Of a stretch of 45,347 nt of DNA, positions 16,671 through 25,502 are shown piece by piece (position 1 is the stretch's first letter; each line of letters opens with the position of its first letter). The translations under genes and the position numbers were made by a program. This stretch comes from an uncultured Trueperaceae bacterium. Lineage in GTDB: Bacteria; Deinococcota; Deinococci; Deinococcales; Trueperaceae. Below the pieces are notes generated by a model. That model was given only the letters and a program-made list of their open reading frames with translations, had not been told where the DNA came from and did not search any database. The DNA lies in contig CALCHY010000036.1 of NCBI GenBank assembly GCA_937907415.1, positions 1 through 45,347 on the forward strand, read 5' to 3'.

Positions 16671-17618
16671 GTGTTCGGGTTCTTAGTGCGACGACTCGCG
16701 GGCATGCTACTCGTGATGTTGCTCGTGGGTGTCATCGTCTTCCTCATCACCAGAGCAGTACCCGGCGACCCGGTCGCTATCATGCTTGGTGAGGGAGCCA
16801 CCCCCGAAGACATCGCGCGCTTGCGGCTCGTATACGGCCTCGACCAGCCGATGCCCGTCCAGTTCGTCCTGTGGTTACGGCAGCTATTCACCGGAGACTT
16901 AGGCACTTCCATCTTCTTCAGCGAGCCCGTTACGCGGCTCCTTGCTGCTCGAGCCGAGCCTACTGCCCTCTTGAGTCTTGTCGCGTTGACCATAGCTCTC
17001 CTCCTAGGCCTGCCTGCCGGACTCGTGTCCGCCATCCGCCCGGGCGGCGCCGTCGACCGTGTCGTGCTCACGCTCGCGATGATTGCAGCCGGCATTCCCA
17101 GCTTCTGGCTAGGTTTGGTTCTGATGCAATACCTGGCTGTGAAGGCTGGCTGGTTTCCTGTGGCAGGGTACGGCCCGCCGGAGGCAAGTGCGTGGCAACG
17201 CTTGCCCTACCTCGTGCTGCCTGGGCTCGCCTTGGCGCTACCAAACGCCGCCCTTCTGGCGAGGATGACAAGGAGCAGCATGCTCGATGTCGCCAGCCTT
17301 GACTACATCCGCACCGCAACCGCCAAGGGCCTCGCCCCGCGCGCCGTGTTCCTTAAGCACGCCTTCCGCAATGCGCTCATCACCGTGGTGACAGTGATTG
17401 GGGTAATCACGGCGGTGCTCCTTTCAGGGGTCGTTGTGGTGGAGACAGTGTTCAGTCTCCCTGGCCTCGGTCAGCTCGTCATGTCGGCGGTACTCCGCCG
17501 CGACTACCCTGTGATCCAAGGCGCCCTGATCGTCATCGCCGGAATCTACGTACTGGTGAACCTCATCATTGACGTCCTGTACGGGCTAATAGATCCGAGG
17601 ATTTCGTATGCGAGCTGA
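16671..17618 (+). CDS. DppB-type ABC permease (set B)
   Basis: A 315-residue permease from GTG at 16671, with GAGG six bases upstream. The frame stays open back to 16545, but that part overlaps the hairpin and the previous gene. N-terminal helix LAGMLLVMLLVGVIVFLIT, then RAVPGDPVAIMLGEGATPEDIARLRLVYGLDQPMPVQF, standard for DppB. The EAA loop DYIRTATAKGLAPRAVFLKHAFRNAL is intact, and the protein ends IDVLYGLIDPRISY. Six transmembrane helices are expected. It pairs with the DppC-type gene 66 bases downstream. Confidence 0.92.
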   Translation: MFGFLVRRLAGMLLVMLLVGVIVFLITRAVPGDPVAIMLGEGATPEDIARLRLVYGLDQPMPVQFVLWLRQLFTGDLGTSIFFSEPVTRLLAARAEPTALLSLVALTIALLLGLPAGLVSAIRPGGAVDRVVLTLAMIAAGIPSFWLGLVLMQYLAVKAGWFPVAGYGPPEASAWQRLPYLVLPGLALALPNAALLARMTRSSMLDVASLDYIRTATAKGLAPRAVFLKHAFRNALITVVTVIGVITAVLLSGVVVVETVFSLPGLGQLVMSAVLRRDYPVIQGALIVIAGIYVLVNLIIDVLYGLIDPRISYAS

Positions 17619-17684
17619 CGGCAATCCCCGCGGAAGGCATCGTGCGGCAACTCGCCCCGGCTCGACAGTGCGCGCGAAGGACCG

Positions 17685-18563
17685 ATGAGCATGGTCACCG
17701 ACACAGCTCAACCATCACGCCGCGAGCGCTACGCCAAAGAGCTCAAGAGGCTCACGCGCAACCGCTTGATGATGGCCTCCGTCGCCTTCTTGCTTCTCGT
17801 GTTCCTGGCCGCGGTCCTGGCCGAACCGCTCTCCCCTTACGATCCCTCGAAGCTCAACGTGCGCAACCGCCTGCAACCACCGGGGGCTGAGCACTTGCTG
17901 GGCACGGACGGGTTCGGCCGGGACGTGCTGAGCAGACTGCTCTTCGGGGCAAGGCTATCTCTCACGGCCGGCGGGCTGGTCGTTACGCTGTCGGTCATCT
18001 GTGGCGTCATGGCTGGGGTTGCGGCCGCCTACTTCAAGCGCGTCGACGGCCTCATCATGCGCGCCATCGACGCAATGATGGCCTTCCCCGAGATACTGCT
18101 CGCCATCGCCCTCATAGCGGCGTTGGGCGCGTCACTCGCTAACGTGGTGATCTCCCTGGCCATCGTCTACACGCCCCGCATCGCTCGGATCGTGCGGGCA
18201 TCGGCGCTGGTCGTGGCGGAGCAGCAGTTCGTCGAGGCGGCTTCTGGCCTGGGCGCTGGCGCGCCGCGCATCATCTTCCGGCATCTGCTTCCTAACCTGC
18301 TCTCACCCATCATCGTCCAAGGCACGTTCATCTTCGCTTACGCGATCTTGGCGGAATCATCCCTCTCTTTCCTAGGTGTGGGGGTGCCGCCAGAACTCGC
18401 CACGTGGGGGAACATGATCAACGAGGGACGCCCCTTCTTCACGCAAGCTGACTGGCTGATGCTCGTACCCGGCATCGCCATCGTGCTAACGGTCCTCGCA
18501 CTTCAGGCCGTCGGCGACGGGGTCCGTGACCTCCTAGACCCTCGCCTCAGGAGCATCCGTTGA
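17685..18563 (+). CDS. DppC-type ABC permease (set B)
   Basis: A 292-residue permease. It has a basic cytoplasmic N-terminus (RRERYAKELKRLTRNR), a first helix (MMASVAFLLLVFLAAVLA), the DppC signature LLGTDGFGRDVLSRLLFGARLSL near residue 68, the EAA loop QFVEAASGLGAGAPRIIFRHLLPN and the C-terminal VGDGVRDLLDPRLR. ATG at 17685 has AAGGA three to four bases upstream. Its stop codon overlaps the TTG start of the creatininase-family gene, tying transport to catabolism in one operon. Confidence 0.92.
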   Translation: MSMVTDTAQPSRRERYAKELKRLTRNRLMMASVAFLLLVFLAAVLAEPLSPYDPSKLNVRNRLQPPGAEHLLGTDGFGRDVLSRLLFGARLSLTAGGLVVTLSVICGVMAGVAAAYFKRVDGLIMRAIDAMMAFPEILLAIALIAALGASLANVVISLAIVYTPRIARIVRASALVVAEQQFVEAASGLGAGAPRIIFRHLLPNLLSPIIVQGTFIFAYAILAESSLSFLGVGVPPELATWGNMINEGRPFFTQADWLMLVPGIAIVLTVLALQAVGDGVRDLLDPRLRSIR

Positions 18564-19342
18564 TACCCGCCTACCTAGAGCTTGCCCACATGACGCGAGA
18601 AGAACTGAAGGCGCGCGCAGGCGACGCCGTCCTCGTCCTACCGACTGCCGCCACCGAACAGCACGGCCCACACCTTCCGATGGGCACCGACGCGATGATC
18701 GGGGAGGCCGTAGCCCGCGCGGCGCTCGGGCACCTCGACAATAACTATGTGCTTGCCCCAGTTCTGCCTTTCGGGAGCTCACACCATCACCTGATCTACG
18801 GAGCCCTGTCGCTCTCGACAGCGACCTACCTGGCGGGCATATCCGACCTCCTCGCTTCGGCACTGGACTCTGGATTCAGGCGCGTATACGTCCTGAACTC
18901 CCATGGAGGGAACGTCGAGTGCGTCCGCCTCGCCGCCCGCGACACGGCCCTAGACCGCCCCAGTGTGATCGGCAGCTGCTCGTACTGGGACGTCAGCCGC
19001 CCAGCCATTGAGGCCGCCGGCCTCGGGCACACCGGACCGGTACCCGGGCACGCCGGGCAGTTCGAGACGAGTCTCATGCTCCACCTCGCACCTGGGCTCG
19101 TGAAGCTTGACCGAGTGGCAAGCGGTGACCACCGCACCCCGATGGAAGGGCTAGTGAGAACCCCAGGCAGCAGCATCCAGGCGCATGGTGACTGGCAGCG
19201 GACTGGCGGGTTCACAGACGCACCCGAGTACCCGAGTCCCGAACTCGGTCGCGCACTACTACAACTAATTGGCGAGCGCGTAGCGCAAACCCTCACCGAA
19301 TTCGACGCGCTCTCGCGAGCCAGCATTGCGGAGGCAATATGA
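18560..19342 (+). CDS. Creatininase-family metal-dependent hydrolase
   Basis: A 260-residue member of the creatinine amidohydrolase family, which opens cyclic amides or, in some members, cleaves ring C-C bonds or lactone-like substrates. The metal site is complete: E33 and H35 in TEQHGPHLPMGTD, D44, H115 in NSHGGN, E169 in GQFETS. TTG at 18560 overlaps the permease stop (TTGA) and has AGGAG seven bases upstream. With sugar-acid enzymes downstream, a lactone- or keto-inositol-opening role is more plausible than creatinine; a creatininase-family hydrolase (IolN) acts in the Thermotoga inositol pathway, which also ends in KDG enzymes. The exact substrate is not deducible. Confidence 0.85.
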   Translation: MIPAYLELAHMTREELKARAGDAVLVLPTAATEQHGPHLPMGTDAMIGEAVARAALGHLDNNYVLAPVLPFGSSHHHLIYGALSLSTATYLAGISDLLASALDSGFRRVYVLNSHGGNVECVRLAARDTALDRPSVIGSCSYWDVSRPAIEAAGLGHTGPVPGHAGQFETSLMLHLAPGLVKLDRVASGDHRTPMEGLVRTPGSSIQAHGDWQRTGGFTDAPEYPSPELGRALLQLIGERVAQTLTEFDALSRASIAEAI

Positions 19343-20490
19343 GCATCGAACGTATCGACGTCTATCAAGTCGGAGTGCCATTCAGGTCCGTCGTCTCCTG
19401 GGCCTCCGGCGTAAGGTCTGGCACCACGCGCCTCGTCATAAAGGTCACCGCTTCGGATGGCGCCGTCGGATATGGCGAGACGTTCTACCTCCCGTTCGTC
19501 GATGCTGCGCTTAGACAGCAGGTCGTCCCGGTCGTGCTGGGCGAGGACGAGGCAGACATCGAGCGCATCCACCGCAAGATCCTCGGGGCTGGCTTCTACC
19601 ACCACCGCCGCGCCGTCAACTACGCCTCGACCGGTGTGGAGATGGCGCTGTACGACCTTCTAGGTAAGCGAGCAGGCCTGCCGCTATACAAGCTCCTCGG
19701 TGGCAAATACCGAGACCGCATCGAATCGATCGCGTTCATTCCCACACAAGACCCAGACCAACTCGTCAAAGAAGGCCTAGCCGCGGTCAACGACGGCTTC
19801 AGAACCATAAAGATCAAGGTCGGCACCCACCCAGACCTAGATGGCGAACTCGTTAGGCGCCTTCGTGAGGCCGTCGGGCCCGAAGTGCAGATCCGCGCCG
19901 ACCTCAATCAAGCCCTTACAGTCGGCTCGGCCAAGCGCCTTCTACGACGCCTAGAACCGTACGACCTCCAGTACCTGGAACAGCCCCTGCTGCTGACCGA
20001 ACTCGACGCTACTCACGACCTACGGTTGATCACCACCGTGCCCATCGCCCTTGACGAGAGCGCGTACTCCATGGAGGACGTGCTCGAGATTGTGCGCAGG
20101 CGCGCAGCAGACGTCATCCTCGTCGACCCTCACCAGGCCGGCGGCATACTGCCCTGCAAAAAGGCCTCCGCAATCGCCGAAGCTGCAGCGATTCCCGTCG
20201 GCCTCCACAGTGGCGGCGAGTTGGGCCTCTCGATGGCCGCGATGCTCCACTTGGCTGCCTCAACGCCGAACATGCTGTACGCCATCGATAACCAGTACCT
20301 TCACAACTCCGACGACATCATCACGTGTCCCCTAACCGTGGAGGGCGGCTCGTTCAGTGTGCCCGAAGCGCCCGGCCTAGGCGTCGAAGTCGACGAAGCC
20401 AAGCTCGAACAGTACGCGACGACAGAGTTCTACTCACCCTACGGGCGCGCTGACGACCCGAAGTGGTTCGCGCCGAAGCCTGCGTACTAA
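19339..20490 (+). CDS. Enolase-superfamily sugar-acid dehydratase or racemase
   Basis: A 383-residue member of the mandelate racemase/muconate lactonising branch of the enolase superfamily, which abstracts the proton alpha to a carboxylate using Mg2+. Visible site residues: K158-x-K160 (TIKIKVG), Mg ligands D188 (RADLN), E214 (YLEQPL) and D239/E240 (ALDES), then a D263 (ILVDPHQAGG) and H290 (VGLHSGGE) pair typical of the mandelate-racemase subgroup. Together with KDPG aldolase and KDG kinase downstream, the best guess is an aldonate/uronate dehydratase yielding a 2-keto-3-deoxy acid. ATG at 19339 overlaps the previous stop (ATGA). Confidence 0.87.
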   Translation: MSIERIDVYQVGVPFRSVVSWASGVRSGTTRLVIKVTASDGAVGYGETFYLPFVDAALRQQVVPVVLGEDEADIERIHRKILGAGFYHHRRAVNYASTGVEMALYDLLGKRAGLPLYKLLGGKYRDRIESIAFIPTQDPDQLVKEGLAAVNDGFRTIKIKVGTHPDLDGELVRRLREAVGPEVQIRADLNQALTVGSAKRLLRRLEPYDLQYLEQPLLLTELDATHDLRLITTVPIALDESAYSMEDVLEIVRRRAADVILVDPHQAGGILPCKKASAIAEAAAIPVGLHSGGELGLSMAAMLHLAASTPNMLYAIDNQYLHNSDDIITCPLTVEGGSFSVPEAPGLGVEVDEAKLEQYATTEFYSPYGRADDPKWFAPKPAY

Positions 20491-20541
20491 TGGCCACCGG
20501 ACTCGCACGCCGACAAGAGAACGGATCTTAGGGGAAGCCAA

Positions 20542-21012
20542 ATGACGCCTGAGCATCGCCTGGAGAAGCTAGGAATCGAACTACCGGCAGCAGCAACTCC
20601 CGTCGGTCTCTACCAGCCAGTAGTGGTCTCCCGCGGGGTGGCCTACTTATCTGGTCAGGGCCCGACCGTTAACGGGCGACCCGCCTTTTACGGCCAGGTA
20701 GGCGGTGAGCTCACCTTGGACGACGCAACTCAAGCCGCGCGCCTCTGTGCGCTGAACGCTCTTGCAGTGCTGCGCGCCGAGCTCGGCAGCCTTAACCGCG
20801 TGAGGCGCATCGTCAAAGTGTTGGGTTTCATCGCCAGCGCACCAGGTTTCCACCAGCAGCCGATTGTCCTCAACGGCGCCTCAACCCTGTTGAACGACAT
20901 CTTTCCAACCGGCCACGCGCGAAGCGCCATCGGCACGAACCTACTACCGTTCAACATCCCAGTTGAGGTCGAACTCGTGGCAGAACTTGAGGGTGACGTG
21001 GCGCCACAATGA
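20542..21012 (+). CDS. RidA/YjgF-family protein
   Basis: A 156-residue RidA-like protein. Family members are trimeric enamine/imine deaminases or related hydrolases; many act inside specific catabolic operons. Visible: YLSGQGP near residue 37, ARLCALNALAVLRAELGSLNRVRRIVKVLGF in the middle and GHARSAIGTNLLPFNIPVEVELVAEL at the C-terminus, where the Arg normally binds a substrate carboxylate. It belongs to the longer YjgF-like type with an N-terminal extension (ME/HRLEKLGIELP). ATG at 20542 has GGGGAAG four bases upstream. The job in a sugar-acid operon is uncertain: it could tautomerise an enol intermediate from the preceding dehydratase. Confidence 0.88.
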   Translation: MTPEHRLEKLGIELPAAATPVGLYQPVVVSRGVAYLSGQGPTVNGRPAFYGQVGGELTLDDATQAARLCALNALAVLRAELGSLNRVRRIVKVLGFIASAPGFHQQPIVLNGASTLLNDIFPTGHARSAIGTNLLPFNIPVEVELVAELEGDVAPQ

Positions 21013-21665
21013 CCCGTACCGACATACTGGCCAGCATCGAAGCTAGTGCGCTGGTGGCCATCGTCCGGGGTAACTTCCAGCCCGAGCAAGTCCTAGAAAT
21101 CGGCCACGCCCTGGTCCGAGGCGGCATCTCGGCCATCGAAGTCACGCTCAACTCCGACCGCGCCCTCGAGGCTATCTCGCTGCTCGAGCAGAACCTCGGC
21201 GACAACGTCCTCATCGGGGCAGGCACCGTGGTTGCTCCCGACCAAGTCGACGAGGCCGTGGCGGCCGGGGCGCGCTACCTGATTGCGCCAGGGCTCGACA
21301 GCGCCTGCGTCGAGCGGGCCAGGCGCCGCGGCGTACCGTTCATCCCCGGTGTGTTCACTGCAACCGAGATCGGCCTCGCGCTCGCGCACGAGTGCCGGCT
21401 TCTTAAGCTCTTCCCTGCTTCGGAAGTGCGCCCGCAGTACCTTGCGGCCATGCGCGGGCCATTCCCGCAGGCGCGCTTCATGGTCACCGGCGGAATCGGA
21501 CTAGCCGAGATAGCGAAGTATCACCTTGCGGGCGCCACCGCATTTGGCATGGGTTCCAATCTCGTGAAGCACGGGAGGCCGCCGGAGGAGATCGAGGTTA
21601 TAGCTGGCCAGCTCGTTAGAGAGTTGGCTCGCGTGCGGGCCGCCGCCGTGGGGCTTACCTCGTGA
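21009..21665 (+). CDS. eda: 2-Dehydro-3-deoxy-phosphogluconate aldolase
   Basis: A 218-residue class I aldolase that splits KDPG (or KDPGal) to pyruvate and glyceraldehyde 3-phosphate. Hallmarks: AIVRG (R20, phosphate/substrate), IEVTLNS (E44, general acid/base), LIGAGTV, IAPG, FIPGVFTATE, LLKLFPASEV with the Schiff-base lysine K133, and MVTGGIG. All expected catalytic residues are present. ATG overlaps the RidA stop (ATGA). With the kinase that follows, it completes an Entner-Doudoroff-type ending for the operon's substrate. Confidence 0.93.
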   Translation: MTRTDILASIEASALVAIVRGNFQPEQVLEIGHALVRGGISAIEVTLNSDRALEAISLLEQNLGDNVLIGAGTVVAPDQVDEAVAAGARYLIAPGLDSACVERARRRGVPFIPGVFTATEIGLALAHECRLLKLFPASEVRPQYLAAMRGPFPQARFMVTGGIGLAEIAKYHLAGATAFGMGSNLVKHGRPPEEIEVIAGQLVRELARVRAAAVGLTS

Positions 21666-22636
21666 GCGCGACCCCGACTTTCGACGTCACCAGCATCGGG
21701 GAGAGCATGCTCCGCCTATCCGTCCCGCGCGGGGAGCGGCTACCGGGAGCGCAGCAGTTCCAATCTCACGTTGGGGGCGCCGAATCTAACGTTCTAGCGG
21801 CATTGTCAGGCTTGGGCAGACGAACAGCTTGGCACAGTCAACTGCCGGACAACGCGCTAGGCCTGGCCGCACTCAGGCAAATCCGGGCTGCTGGCGTAGA
21901 CACCGCGTCGGTAACTTTGGAGCAAACCGGCGGTCGCATGGGCCTCTACTTCTATGAACCGCCAACCGGCCCATTGCTTGGCGAGGTGATATACGACCGG
22001 GCGGGCTCATCCTTCTCTCGCATCGATTCCACCTTCGTCAACTGGAACCGACTGCTGGATACTCGCGTCCTTCACCTAACCGGAATCACTCCAGCCCTCG
22101 GGCCACGCTGCCGCGAACTGACTGTCCGGGCAATCGACATGGCCAACGATGCAGGGGTTCTAGTCTCACTTGACGTCAATTACCGCCGCAGGCTGTGGTC
22201 AGCAAGCGAGGCCGCCGAGGTGCTGGTGCCACTCTTCTCCAAAGTCAGCCTGCTGATTTGCGGCGTGGAAGATGCGCGTGCGCTTCTGGGCGCCAACGGC
22301 GACCCGATCACGATCTTGAGGCGGCTAGGTGAGGCGGCCGACGGACGCGACGTCGTACTCACGCGCGGCGCACAAGGAGCGATTGCTCTGGTTGGCGGTA
22401 AGAGGCTGACCGTCCCGGCCGTCGAGGTAGAGCCGCTCGATGAGCTGGGCGGCGGCGACGCGTTCGCCGCTGGACTCCTGGATGGGTGGCTTGAAGGAAG
22501 CCTCGAAGTAGGGCTGAGGCAAGGCGCCATGCTCGCGGCGGCGAAGCTAACTCAACGCGGGGACATGGTGACACTATCTCGCAAGGAGCTAACTGAGCGC
22601 TTGAGCGCCCGAACAACCGGCCGCATTCTGCGCTAG
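21662..22636 (+). CDS. kdgK: PfkB-family 2-keto-3-deoxygluconate kinase
   Basis: A 324-residue ribokinase-family sugar kinase, likely phosphorylating KDG to KDPG for the preceding aldolase. N-terminal IGESMLRLSVPRGERLPGAQQFQSHVGGAESNVLAALSGLG is close to known KDG kinases. The C-terminal signature DELGGGDAFAAGLLDG (about residues 258-273) includes the catalytic Asp and anion hole. GTG at 21662 overlaps the aldolase stop by four bases. Last gene of operon B. The assignment as KDG and not another sugar kinase rests partly on the neighbour. Confidence 0.88.
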   Translation: MSATPTFDVTSIGESMLRLSVPRGERLPGAQQFQSHVGGAESNVLAALSGLGRRTAWHSQLPDNALGLAALRQIRAAGVDTASVTLEQTGGRMGLYFYEPPTGPLLGEVIYDRAGSSFSRIDSTFVNWNRLLDTRVLHLTGITPALGPRCRELTVRAIDMANDAGVLVSLDVNYRRRLWSASEAAEVLVPLFSKVSLLICGVEDARALLGANGDPITILRRLGEAADGRDVVLTRGAQGAIALVGGKRLTVPAVEVEPLDELGGGDAFAAGLLDGWLEGSLEVGLRQGAMLAAAKLTQRGDMVTLSRKELTERLSARTTGRILR

Positions 22637-22886
22637 AGGTGTGGCATCAATGCAGGGCAACTTGTGCGGGCTTTAGTTGAAAGGTTCTCCTTCCGCACGC
22701 CAACCACGCGCGACCGTAGGCGCCGCCGGTCTGGACGTCTGGTTGTCCTCAGCTAAAAAGGCTGCCAACTCGGGCTAATTGCCACCCAGCAACGAACGTA
22801 AGAAGTCGATGGCCCTGGGGTACCATCCGCATGTAGTCCGCGGTGGCGACACGTCTAGCTTTGACCTCAACAAGTATTGCAACGAG
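22637..22886. other. Intergenic after operon B
   Basis: No gene is seen. GTGCGG at 22664-22669 and CCGCAC at 22693-22698 could form a six-bp stem with a long loop, a poor terminator. The stretch leads into the transposase remnant that begins near 22887. Confidence 0.35.
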
Positions 22887-23316
22887 AGCTACCTCAACTA
22901 GGGCGAGCCCTACACACGCCTTGCGCACCCTCAAGACGCCGCTTGAACTCAGGCCCCTACACGACGAGAGCGACGCTCACGTCAGGGGCGACGTGCGATC
23001 GGGCGTACTCGCCTACCCACTCACCCGCATCAATGACGACCGCCTGGAACTAGCTGGCCTCGATATCGGCGCGCAGGCCGCCCCCACCGAACTCACCTGT
23101 ATCCAACGCATCCCCCTGCAAGACGCTGGGCTCACCTTCACCAAGACCACCACTCCCGATACCCAGCACCGGCAGCTACTCAGCGCCATCGGCGCCTCCG
23201 TACCACCCCAACACGCCATGTTGTGGCAAATATCGATAAGAGGCCGCCCGTTGCAGACGCGAACTATGTGCAAAACTGTTCAACTTGGGCCAGGACGACC
23301 AGGCCCTGAAGAATGA
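22887..23316 (+). pseudogene. Remnant of an IS1634-like (IS4-superfamily) transposase C-terminus
   Basis: The end of a DDE transposase of the IS1634/IS4 type is recognisable: THALRTLKTPLELRPLHDES and HVRGDVRSGVLAYPLT match the family's Y-x2-R-x3-E-x6-K region (usually ...AFRTLKT-LRPIYH... and ...AHVFLCVLAYLL...). FTKTTTPDTQHRQLLSAIGASVPP matches the usual C-terminal ending. The expected 'SYLNLARVE' lies in a different frame (SYLN at 22887-22898 followed by a stop), so at least one frameshift and loss of the 5' two thirds have occurred. The frame is open from 22843 but is not an intact gene. It marks an old insertion between operons B and E. Confidence 0.6.
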
Positions 23317-23394
23317 CGACCCAATACCGGGGCAGAACCACCCGTGATTATCGGGCTAAACGACGTTCTTCAGGACCAAAAAGATTACGATTAC

Positions 23395-24495
23395 TTACGC
23401 AACCGCCGTGATCACCCAGTCATGGAGCGCCTTGCGTATTGGCATAAGCCTGTTGTCCGCTCGTGACGGATGCACGCGGTTTGTCAGCAGCGCGATTACG
23501 ACCTTGTTGCCTGGATCGATTAACAGTGACGTGCCAGTGAAACCTGTGTGTCCGTACGCGCTGCTTGTGGCTAGGTTACCCATGTAGCCGCCGGGCGTGT
23601 TCAGAAGCCAACCCCATCCACGGTTTTCACCTTCCAGATGCCCCGTTCTGTTCTGAATGGTGGCCTTCAAAACCGCACGCGGCATCGACGGTAGTGAATG
23701 TTGGGCAACAGCTAAGCCGAAGCTCGCTAGGTCAAGTGATGTGCCGAATAGACCAGCGTGACCCGTGACGCCACCGAGAAAACCAGCGATCTCGTCATGG
23801 ACCTCGCCCCTAAGCATTCTGCCTCTCCATGGGCACGTCTCAGTCGCCGAGTAGGCCAACGGGTCAGGAACCCGATCCAGGGGGCGATAACTGACACTGT
23901 CAAGGCCTAATGGGCCAAGAATCCGCTCGTGCAAAACTTGGTCCAGTGGTTCGCCGCACAGCCTCTCGGCGGCTATGCCCAACAAGAAGTATCCGATGGA
24001 GGTGTAGGCGACTCTAGTGCCGGGCTGAAACAGAAGGTCGACCGTGCGAAGGTCCTCAAGCAGGCGCCCGACTCGTTCTTCATAAACGGTGGCATCGAGC
24101 CGCCGAAGCACTGGCTCATCCCGCATGACGAAGGCCGCCTCGGCCTCGACTACTCGTGAGAAACGCCTCGGCTGGCCCGTAGTGTGCGCGAGAAGTTGAG
24201 CGAAGGACAGTCCGCCATGAACACTGTCGCCGAGTTCTGGGACTACCTGGCTCAACTCCGTTCCGATATCGAAGCCCTTCTCGCTCGCAGCCGACATCAT
24301 GGCAAGTGCCACGAACGGCTTGGTAACCGAGGCGTAGTCAAACAGGGTACTACCAACGACAGGAACGCTACTTGAGTTGTCGGTGTAGCCGAATGAGTCG
24401 TTTACCTCCAACTGGCCGTGACGGAACACGGTCAGTTGAGCGCCCGTGAACGCTCCAGTGCTAATAGCCTCTGCAAGCAACTCTTGATAGGTCAC
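23395..24495 (-). CDS. Beta-lactamase-fold serine hydrolase (class C/S12-like)
   Basis: A 366-residue serine hydrolase of the AmpC/D-aminopeptidase/esterase superfamily. Active-site motifs: S-x-x-K in YASVTKPF (near residue 57), Y-x-S in VAYTSIGYFLLG (near 166; most members have Y-x-N or Y-S-N) and HTG in YGHTGFTG (near 316). No signal peptide is visible, so it is probably cytoplasmic and not a secreted beta-lactamase; such proteins often hydrolyse esters or D-amino-acid peptides. GTG at 24495 has AGGA seven bases upstream. It is the last gene of minus-strand operon E, 104 bases after the DppC-type gene. Its role beside sugar-acid enzymes is unclear: it might remove an ester group from the imported substrate. 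Confidence 0.85.
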   Translation of the reverse strand: MTYQELLAEAISTGAFTGAQLTVFRHGQLEVNDSFGYTDNSSSVPVVGSTLFDYASVTKPFVALAMMSAASEKGFDIGTELSQVVPELGDSVHGGLSFAQLLAHTTGQPRRFSRVVEAEAAFVMRDEPVLRRLDATVYEERVGRLLEDLRTVDLLFQPGTRVAYTSIGYFLLGIAAERLCGEPLDQVLHERILGPLGLDSVSYRPLDRVPDPLAYSATETCPWRGRMLRGEVHDEIAGFLGGVTGHAGLFGTSLDLASFGLAVAQHSLPSMPRAVLKATIQNRTGHLEGENRGWGWLLNTPGGYMGNLATSSAYGHTGFTGTSLLIDPGNKVVIALLTNRVHPSRADNRLMPIRKALHDWVITAVA

Positions 24496-24599
24496 AGCTA
24501 CGTCCTAACTATTGTCATCAAACGGTGCTCTGTCTGGTCAACAGGCCGCAACTGGCGAGATGGACCAGAGCCACACGCCTGTGTCCTGGAACACGAAGA

Positions 24600-25496
24600 T
24601 CAATTAGCACGCGAGTCCAACGCTTCTCCGAGCCAGTCGCCGAAGATGTTGATTGACAGCACGATGATACTGATCGCGAGGCCAGGGAATAGCGCCGGCC
24701 ACCAGGCGATGAAGATCTGTTGCTGCGCTTCGCTCAGCATTCCGCCCCAGCTTGCTACGTCCGGCGGCACGCCAAGACCCAGGAAGCTCAATCCGGCCTC
24801 CTGAAGCATGAACCTGGCCGCTTGGAGAGTGGCAAGAATAACGATCGAGGTAGTCACGTTCGGGAGAATATGCCTGAACGCAATTCTTGCCTCGGAGCAG
24901 CCAAGGGCCCTCGCTGCCTCTGAAAAGTCTCGCTCGCGTAGGGATAGTACTTCAGCCCTCACTACTCGTGCATAATCAACCCAGCCCGAAACGGCCAGTA
25001 CGATCACCAAGTTCACGATGCTCGGCCCAATGGCTGCGACTATCGCGATAGCAAGCATGATGCTCGGGAAAGAAAGCTGCACGTCCGTGAGACGCATGAT
25101 CAGGTTGTCTACAGACGTGAAGAACCCAGACAACAGGCCCAATACGCCGCCGACAACCGCCGCGAGCAGCACCGCGACCAGGCTGACCGTAATAGAAATA
25201 CGGCCGCCATGCAAAGTTCGGCTCAATACGTCCCGGCCTTGATGATCCGTGCCGAACGGGTGTTCCATTGATGGCGGCAACAAGCGGACTCGAAGGTCCC
25301 TAGTGTTCGGCCCAGGTATAGGCAAAACAGGCGCGACGACAGATAAGAGACCCACGACCACCAGGACCACCATGCTTAGAAAGGCCGGTTTGTTCCTCCA
25401 CACCTTTGTCAAATGCCGTAATCGACCGTTACCCGCTCTGCGCCGAGGTGGCGCATCGACCACGATCACCGAGTGCTCCACGATGTTATCGACCAT
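24600..25496 (-). CDS. DppC-type ABC permease (set E)
   Basis: A 298-residue permease with a basic N-terminal tail (PPRRRAGNGRLRHLTKVWRNK), first helix FLSMVVLVVVGLLSVVAPV, DppC signature PFGTDHQGRDVLSRTLHGGRISI near residue 81, EAA loop DFSEAARALGCSEARIAFRHILPN and the ending NIFGDWLGEALDSRAN. The coupling loop is intact. Six bases separate its ATG from the stop of the partner permease. No ATPase gene follows; the next gene is a serine hydrolase. Confidence 0.92.
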   Translation of the reverse strand: MVDNIVEHSVIVVDAPPRRRAGNGRLRHLTKVWRNKPAFLSMVVLVVVGLLSVVAPVLPIPGPNTRDLRVRLLPPSMEHPFGTDHQGRDVLSRTLHGGRISITVSLVAVLLAAVVGGVLGLLSGFFTSVDNLIMRLTDVQLSFPSIMLAIAIVAAIGPSIVNLVIVLAVSGWVDYARVVRAEVLSLRERDFSEAARALGCSEARIAFRHILPNVTTSIVILATLQAARFMLQEAGLSFLGLGVPPDVASWGGMLSEAQQQIFIAWWPALFPGLAISIIVLSINIFGDWLGEALDSRAN

Positions 25497-25502
25497 CGCA
25501 CA

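Noticed and set aside
18826..19605. Minus-strand frame of 259 residues
   Set aside because: Antisense to the creatininase-family and enolase-superfamily genes, both with complete active sites; its own composition is Ser/Arg-rich without motifs.
22843..23316. Open frame of 157 residues as an intact gene
   Set aside because: Its first part is low-complexity Ser/Thr/Ala and its second part is the end of a transposase; the expected upstream motif is in another frame. Treated as a pseudogene.
23372..23394. T-rich run on the minus strand after the serine hydrolase as a terminator
   Set aside because: The run is short and no stable hairpin precedes it.
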